A DNA stretch of 64,000 nucleotides from Haloarcula rara (GTDB lineage Archaea > Halobacteriota > Halobacteria > Halobacteriales > Haloarculaceae): the NCBI RefSeq assembly GCF_029338235.1, contig NZ_CP119785.1:2604001-2668000 (forward strand). Reading direction: 5' to 3'. Below the pieces are notes generated by a model. It was given only the letters and a program-made list of their open reading frames with translations, was not told where the DNA came from and searched no databases. Position 1 is the first letter of the stretch; every line of letters begins with the position of its first letter. Of the stretch, positions 59,247-64,000 are shown piece by piece. A program made the position numbers and the translations under genes.

Positions 59247-59957
59247 TCAGCTGTCTTTTTTCACTTTGTCCAGGTCGACGGGGACATCAGGTGGGTGATC
59301 GTCGATTTCGACCGCGACGCCGAAAGAGACGATCGACGAGATTCCCTCCTCGACGGAGAGGTCAAGTCGGTAGACCTCGTCCTCGGACAGGTGGAGAATG
59401 AACCCGCCCATAAATGGATTCGGTCCCATCGGCAGGAAGACTGTGAGCATATCGTCCTCTTCCGTTACCCGTTCGATCATCTCTGGGGGGCGTGACGTCT
59501 GGAATGCTATCGAATAACATCCCTCTTTCGGATACTCCACGAGGAGTACGTCTTTAAAATTCTGGGTATCCCCTTCGAGCAACATCGTACTGATCTGGTC
59601 TAGCGGGCTGTAGATGGATCGAATACCTGGAATCTGTGCCATGGTGGTGTCCAGGCTCCGTTTCAATCGGTCCCCACCGATGCGAGATTCGGTGAACGCC
59701 CCCACGAAGAGGATGATACCGAACAGCACGACAACGGCTATCAGCTTTGAGACGAGTGGAGACGTGTCCCCTGGCCCCATCTGAATCGGGATGACCAGTG
59801 GATTCAGTAGCTGTGAGAGGAAGTTGACGATAAATAGAAACAAGATTGCGGTGACGAGAACGGGCAGAACAATCGCAGTTCCGGTTACAATCGACTTGCG
59901 AAAGTAGTTACGGATACTTAATCTCAGGTTCCCGTATGTCTTGCTATCGTTTCCCAC
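59247..59957 (-). CDS. DUF502 family membrane protein
   Basis: The GTG start gives 236 residues. Two transmembrane helices are seen (about 22-45, 66-88). DUF502 landmarks follow: IPGIRSIYSPLDQISTML, DVLLVEYPKEGCYSIAFQTS and VFLPMGPNPFMGGFILHL. Function is unknown across the family. The gene is noticeably less GC-rich than its neighbours, which may point to transfer. Confidence 0.85.
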   Translation of the reverse strand: MGNDSKTYGNLRLSIRNYFRKSIVTGTAIVLPVLVTAILFLFIVNFLSQLLNPLVIPIQMGPGDTSPLVSKLIAVVVLFGIILFVGAFTESRIGGDRLKRSLDTTMAQIPGIRSIYSPLDQISTMLLEGDTQNFKDVLLVEYPKEGCYSIAFQTSRPPEMIERVTEEDDMLTVFLPMGPNPFMGGFILHLSEDEVYRLDLSVEEGISSIVSFGVAVEIDDHPPDVPVDLDKVKKDS

Positions 59958-60124
59958 AAATTAGTTCTCTACGATGCGAACTAAAAACTTACCTGTGGCC
60001 GTACCTCCCCTGTCGTAGAACGAACAGTGTTGTACTCGGTGAGGCGTCCCGGACCTCGCCCTGAGACGCGCACCGGGGCCGGGCGTACCCTAACCGTCTT
60101 TATTTCACGGTACCACGGTACTGT

Positions 60125-61408
60125 ATGACGGTTTCTCGCGAGGTGGAACTGGAGGGCCACATCATCGACTCGGCGACGCTGGGAACCGCCTTCAGTATCG
60201 TCATGGACATGGGCGGCTCCTTTACGGTCGAGGCGTTCGATATCGGCCGGCGCAAAGAGGAAGTGTCCTACGCCAGACTGCTCGTCGAGGCCGACGACGA
60301 GGCGACGCTGCAGTCTATCGTCCACGAACTCCACCAGCACGGCGCGAACCCGGCCGACCCGACAGATGTGACCCTGGAGCGGGCGCCGGCCGACCGGGTG
60401 GTCCCGCACGGATTCTACTCGACGACGAACCACCCGACGTTCGTCCGCTACGAGGACGAGTGGCTCCCCGTCGAACAGATGGAGATGGACTGTGCTATCG
60501 TCGTCGAGGACAGCGCGGATCCACCGTCCGTGGACAATGCGAGCGGGCAAAGCCCGCGAGCGAACGGCTCGGATGGCCCACGCGCTTACACCAAGGTCCT
60601 GAACGCCGTCGAAGCGGGCGACCGCGTCGTCACGGGCGACACCGGCATCAGGGTCGAACCGCCGGAACGACCTCGGGACTCGGGCGGGGCCTTCGGCTTC
60701 ATGCAGGGCGGGGTCTCGGCCGAACGGCCCTCCGAGTCGACTATCCGGCAGATAGCGGGCGCGATGCGGGAGACCAACGAGGCGGGTGGGAAGGTCCTCG
60801 CCGTCTGCGGGCCGGCGCTCATCCACTCCGGCGCCCGTGAGGACCTCGCTCGCCTCGTTCGAGAGGGCCACATCGATATGCTCTCTGCCGGCAACGGCTT
60901 CGCCGTCCACGACATCGAGCGGGACCTCTATGGCACGTCCCTGGGCGTCGATACCGAAACGCTGGACCACGCTCGTCACGGCCACAAACACCACATCTAC
61001 GCCATTAGCGAGGTCATTCGCGAGGGCGGCATCGAAGCGGCCGTCGAGTCGGGGACAATCGAGTCTGGGGTGATGTACGAGTGTGTCGTCAACGACCGCC
61101 CGTTCGTGCTGGCGGGCTCTATCCGCGACGACGGCCCGCTGCCCGACACCATCACCGACGCCGTCGACGCACAGAACGCCATCCGAGCGCAGGCTCACGA
61201 GGCCGATATGGTACTGATGCTCTCGACACTGCTGCACTCCGTCGCTGTCGGCAACTGTCTCCCCTCCACGACGCCGGTCGTCTGTGTGGATATCAGTCCC
61301 GCCACCGTCACGCAGCTGGTCGACCGCGGCTCCGCGCAGGCGGTCGGGATGGTCACCGACATCGGCACGTTCGTGCCGCTGCTTGCGGATGAGCTGGGCG
61401 AGGAGTAG
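60125..61408 (+). CDS. TIGR00300 family protein, probable archaeal ornithine cyclodeaminase
   Basis: This 427-residue protein has the N-terminal LOR/SDH-type domain (REVELEGHIIDSATLGTAFS) and a Rossmann-like C-terminal half (VLAVCGPALIHSGAREDLAR, MLSAGNGFAVHDIERDLYGT). In methanogens members convert ornithine to proline. An in-frame disordered insert (about 138-160, DNASGQSPRANGSDG) coincides with a hairpin GCGGGC-AAA-GCCCGC at 60543-60557 and looks acquired. The last ~20 codons and stop are duplicated at 61505-61550. Confidence 0.8.
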   Translation: MTVSREVELEGHIIDSATLGTAFSIVMDMGGSFTVEAFDIGRRKEEVSYARLLVEADDEATLQSIVHELHQHGANPADPTDVTLERAPADRVVPHGFYSTTNHPTFVRYEDEWLPVEQMEMDCAIVVEDSADPPSVDNASGQSPRANGSDGPRAYTKVLNAVEAGDRVVTGDTGIRVEPPERPRDSGGAFGFMQGGVSAERPSESTIRQIAGAMRETNEAGGKVLAVCGPALIHSGAREDLARLVREGHIDMLSAGNGFAVHDIERDLYGTSLGVDTETLDHARHGHKHHIYAISEVIREGGIEAAVESGTIESGVMYECVVNDRPFVLAGSIRDDGPLPDTITDAVDAQNAIRAQAHEADMVLMLSTLLHSVAVGNCLPSTTPVVCVDISPATVTQLVDRGSAQAVGMVTDIGTFVPLLADELGEE

Positions 61409-61434
61409 GACCACGAGCGGCCCAACGGGCCGCG

Positions 61435-61565
61435 AGTGGATTTTTTCGCCCACGTTTTTCGAGGACGGGTGCGCGAAGCGCACCCGACGATGAAAAAGGT
61501 GGATCGCGGACGTTCGTGCCGCTGCTCGCGGAGGAACTGGTGGGGGAGTAGAGGCCACGAGCGGC
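61435..61565. repeat. Hairpin insert and duplicated 3' end of the TIGR00300 gene
   Basis: After the gene's stop comes a T-rich run (attttttcgcccacgttttt), a perfect 9-bp hairpin with three-base loop (61466-61486, CGGGTGCGC-GAA-GCGCACCCG) and an A-rich complement-like run. A second, slightly diverged copy of the gene's end (acgttcgtgccgctgct at 61510, stop at about 61549-61551, then ccacgagcgg) follows, 143 bases from the first. Confidence 0.7.
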
Positions 61566-61662
61566 GCGAGCTGGTCGTGGTATGTAGCGAGTAACAACCC
61601 CGAAACCACTGGACGTCGAAGTCGCATCACACACTCTTTTCAATATAGCTACTATTCGGGCC

Positions 61663-62796
61663 ATGGTCACTCAGTCCGGCGCAATCGACTTCGGGAAGCG
61701 AGTCGTCTCGGACTTCTCCGAGAAGAACGTCTCCTTCATGGCCGCGGCGCTGGCCTACCACGCGTTCATCTCGCTGGCGCCGATGCTCCTCCTGTTGTTT
61801 CTGGTCCTGACGACGTTCGGGACCGGGCTGGAGGAGCGAATCGCGGCTATCGCGGGCAGGTGGTTGCCGGGTCCGATAGCAGATATCGTGACACAGCTGT
61901 TACGGGGCAACGCTGACGGAACTGGGGCGGGGGTTATCGGGCTCGTCGTCCTCCTGTGGGGGACGCTGAAGATATTCCGCGGGCTCGATACGGCCTTCTC
62001 GGAGATCTACGAGACGGTCGATGACAACACGCTGGTGGACAAGTTCCGCGACGGCCTGGTCGTCTTCGTCGCGCTCGTCCTCGCGCTCGTCGCGATGATA
62101 GCCTCAAGCATCGTCCTGGGCGGGCTGGTCGCACAGATTCCCTACAGTCAGGCGCTGACGCCCGTGGCGCTGATAGGCGGGCTGGTCATCGCGTTCTACC
62201 CGATATACTACGTGTTTCCGGACGTAGACGTCGGCTACCGAGACGTGCTTCCCGGCGTGGTCGTGGCCGCGGTCGGCTGGGGGGCGATGCAGGGCCTGTT
62301 CCAGCTGTATCTCTCCGTCGCGGAGCCGGGGTCGGGGAGCTTCTTCGGCGGCGTCGTGGTTGTCGTCACCTACCTCTACTTCTCCGCGCTGGTGCTCCTG
62401 CTGGGCGCCGTCATCAACGCGGTCGTCGGCCAGCACTCGCTGGGCGGCCCGGGCGGTGTCGGTCGCTCGGAGGCACACTTCGAGACTGAACGGACGGAGA
62501 CGCTCGACTCGGCGGAGCTGGTCGCCTACCTCGCAGACCTGCGGTCCGAGTTGCTCTCCGAACACGGGACACGCAGGCGGTCCGACCTCGCCGGGGAGCG
62601 TCCCCACCCGACAGGTGATATCGAACTGGTTGAGCGCTCGACGACCGAAGGGGAGTCAAACCAGTGGCAGTTGATACTCCGCTGGCCGTTCTCGGACGAC
62701 GAGCTCGTCGAGTACATGGCGTCCCGGACTGGCGACGAAGCGAGCGAGCCCGCCGACGCGGGCGCCGCCAGAGGCGAGACGACCGCCGACGACTGA
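61663..62796 (+). CDS. YihY/BrkB family membrane protein
   Basis: This 377-residue protein has about six helices and the family's motifs: NVSFMAAALAYHAFISLAPM and LVVLLWGTLKIFRGLDTAFS. A C-terminal cytoplasmic tail of about 110 acidic residues is specific to haloarchaea. The old name RNase BN is a misannotation for this family; its transport or other function is unknown. TATA candidate tcaatatagc lies just upstream. Its stop begins the second 84-base palindromic element. Confidence 0.87.
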   Translation: MVTQSGAIDFGKRVVSDFSEKNVSFMAAALAYHAFISLAPMLLLLFLVLTTFGTGLEERIAAIAGRWLPGPIADIVTQLLRGNADGTGAGVIGLVVLLWGTLKIFRGLDTAFSEIYETVDDNTLVDKFRDGLVVFVALVLALVAMIASSIVLGGLVAQIPYSQALTPVALIGGLVIAFYPIYYVFPDVDVGYRDVLPGVVVAAVGWGAMQGLFQLYLSVAEPGSGSFFGGVVVVVTYLYFSALVLLLGAVINAVVGQHSLGGPGGVGRSEAHFETERTETLDSAELVAYLADLRSELLSEHGTRRRSDLAGERPHPTGDIELVERSTTEGESNQWQLILRWPFSDDELVEYMASRTGDEASEPADAGAARGETTADD

Positions 62797-62877
62797 TACT
62801 ACCGGTTGTAACAAACTGACGGAATTCGTCACCCCGGGGTGGCGAATATCTGTACGAACGTACAGCCGGCAGTATGA
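62794..62877. repeat. 84-base palindromic intergenic element, copy 2
   Basis: This copy is inverted relative to 10252-10335 and the two align end to end without gaps. The outer arms (TGATACTACCGGTTGTAA and the right arm ending GCAGTATGA) are conserved. The central stem has changed on both sides (CACCCC with GGGGTG), consistent with preserved pairing. It lies between convergent genes. Confidence 0.8.
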
Positions 62878-62879
62878 CC

Positions 62880-63152
62880 TCAGACCCCTTCGAGGTCCGA
62901 GCGGTACTCGTTGATAGCGTCGTCCGCGTCGTCGATAGCGTCGGCCACGTCGGCCCCGTCACCGCTCTGGAGGTCGTTCAGCGCCGACTGGATGCGGGCG
63001 AGTCGACCGTGGTCGGGGCCGCGGTCGGCGGTCGAGAGCCGCTCTAACTGGCCGGCGAGCTCGCCGAGGCGCTCGCTCGCGTCGTCGTTTCCGGTGTTCC
63101 CCGCGGCCGATTCGAGCAGGTCACTGGCTGTCGCGAGTTCGTCGCGTGTCAT
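62880..63152 (-). CDS. Haloarchaeal small helical protein (90 residues)
   Basis: The ATG ending at 63152 gives MTRDELATASDLLESAAGNT. The protein is two helices joined by a loop with the conserved-looking STADRGPDHGRLARIQSALN segment and ends INEYRSDLEGV. A TATA-like gttatactt on the minus strand (about 63174-63182) supports a leaderless start here, so the longer in-frame reading to 63332 is rejected. Function unknown. Confidence 0.72.
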   Translation of the reverse strand: MTRDELATASDLLESAAGNTGNDDASERLGELAGQLERLSTADRGPDHGRLARIQSALNDLQSGDGADVADAIDDADDAINEYRSDLEGV

Positions 63153-63511
63153 GCCTTGAGGTTTCGGGATGTGAAGTATAACAGTTCCTTTCGTGGAGGT
63201 TCCTGCACCTATCTGTGAGACGGGCCCGATTGCGTCCGCGTCGCACACTGGCGCTCGAGTCGAGGTATCGTCGGCGTCGTATCGGCCGCTGACGCCGCGG
63301 TACCCCTGAGGGACGTCTACCCGGAGATCCAAGTAATGGAAAGCGATACATACCGGCAGATGTCGGGACAGGGCTGGGGACCATACGGCTCTGAGGGTGC
63401 GTAGCTTCTGTACAGACGACCCTTTCTCGTAACCACTGGGCCAGCTACTGCAGCCGAGCCGGAGCTATCTGGCACGAACCCTTAACCCGTCGTTTCCGAA
63501 CCAGTAGGACG
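63153..63511. other. Intergenic region between divergent genes
   Basis: It contains the promoter of the small helical protein gene. A short frame at 63336-63404 (MESDTYRQMSGQGWGPYGSE plus two residues) is Gly/aromatic-rich but too short to support. Nothing else is recognised. Confidence 0.4.
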
Positions 63512-64000
63512 ATGTATCCGCCGGGTCACGTCGGGCTTACCGCGCTCTTGTTCGCGCCGCTTGTGTACTGGTTTCGGGTTCGGGGTCGCCGGGCGGCCGC
63601 GACGGAGTGTCTGGGGGTGGCGCTCGCGCTGGCCGTGCTCCCCGACATCGACAAGGTGTGGCCGGGGCTTGTCCACCGCGGTGTCACGCATACACTGCTT
63701 GCCGCCGTGGTCGCCGGCGCGCTCGTCGTTCTCCTCTTCCGGGCGCCGGCGGCTGGCTCGCCGGGCCTCGGTGGCGAACATCCCGTCGTCTGCTATCTGG
63801 TCGGCGCAGCCGGCGTCGTTTCTCACCTCGTCGGTGACGTCATCACGCCGATGGGCATCCAGCCGTTCTTCCCGGGCTCTCGACTGGTCTACTCACTGGA
63901 CCTCGTGCAGGCCAGTTCCCCGACGGCGAACCTCCTGCTGATCGTAGCCGGTTGCGCGACGCTGCTGTGCAGTTACCGTATCCCGGTCGGCGCGGTGGTC
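63512..64000 (+). CDS. YdjM-type metal-dependent hydrolase, N-terminal part (cut by right edge)
   Basis: The first 163 residues show the family motifs: N-terminal histidine in MYPPGHVGLTALLFAPLVYW, VLPDIDKVWPGLVHRGVTHT with the HRGVTHT metal motif, and SHLVGDVITPMGIQPFFPGS. These predicted membrane-bound, zinc-dependent phospholipase-like proteins have four or more helices. The reading frame is open to the last base of the window. Confidence 0.88.
   Translation, partial: MYPPGHVGLTALLFAPLVYWFRVRGRRAAATECLGVALALAVLPDIDKVWPGLVHRGVTHTLLAAVVAGALVVLLFRAPAAGSPGLGGEHPVVCYLVGAAGVVSHLVGDVITPMGIQPFFPGSRLVYSLDLVQASSPTANLLLIVAGCATLLCSYRIPVGAVV

Noticed and set aside
1..64000. rRNA, SRP RNA or RNase P RNA genes
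   Set aside because: I looked for their conserved core sequences, especially in the non-coding gaps, and found none.

Overview
The window is a GC-rich haloarchaeal chromosome segment, probably from the Haloarcula/Halomicrobium side of the class. Predicted proteins are very acidic. Many genes are leaderless or overlap by ATGA or GTGA. Promoters are archaeal TATA boxes, Tat signals and lipoboxes occur, and there is an archaeal FAD synthase, aIF2-beta, a salactin-type actin and a NuoEFG-less complex I. There are no rRNA genes, no CRISPR array and no transposase. One tRNA gene (Val, CAC) is present.

Layout. 1-1073: H-NOX haem sensor gene translationally coupled to a chemotaxis transducer that runs off the left edge. 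1253-7770: purK (frameshifted), an Agl23-type membrane protein, ribH with an aspartate-type aminotransferase, a lipoprotein, and FAD synthase with a JAMM isopeptidase. 7858-8247: highly structured non-coding foldback element. 8341-14122: RecJ/DHH nuclease, phospholipase D-like protein, HEAT-repeat protein, purE. 14268-26425: respiratory complex I in two blocks (nuoA-B-CD-H-I and nuoJ1-J2-K-L-M-N), separated by two opposite-strand genes (response regulator-PAS and a PPC/DUF296 protein). 26417-27953: MBL hydrolase and small proteins.

28000-35204: an AT-rich integrated element of about 7 kb in the 3' end of the tRNA-Val gene, with 25-bp att repeats, a tyrosine integrase beside attR and a second integrase domain. 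It carries a tightly overlapping run of five small helix-turn-helix genes ending in a membrane protein gene, a VapB-like small gene pair and a HEPN-motif protein. It has no recognisable capsid, replication or conjugation gene, and a second partial att copy lies beyond attR. This is the best candidate for an undescribed system.

35321-43190: haloarchaeal hypotheticals with a 106-bp tandem duplication, a squalene/phytoene synthase, a fructan locus (GH68 fructosyltransferase and a frameshifted GH32 fructosidase), a truncated FtsZ-like protein with a zinc ribbon, and a zinc-ribbon micro-protein. 43250-49381: PH/Mrr-like protein, salactin-like actin, ArlD/E-domain protein, ParA ATPase and CheW, which together look like a motility or cell-positioning hub. 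49462-64000: potassium channel, cytochrome P450 relic, regulator, fumarate reductase/aspartate oxidase-type flavoprotein, aIF2-beta, SRAP, pirin, LLM oxidoreductase, DUF502, TIGR00300 enzyme, YihY/BrkB protein and a YdjM-type hydrolase cut by the right edge.

Two further points stand out. An 84-base palindromic element occurs twice, each copy starting on the stop codon of a gene in a convergent pair. Three otherwise intact genes (purK, the GH32 gene, cheW) are broken by small indels in GC-rich tracts, which may be sequence errors rather than biology.
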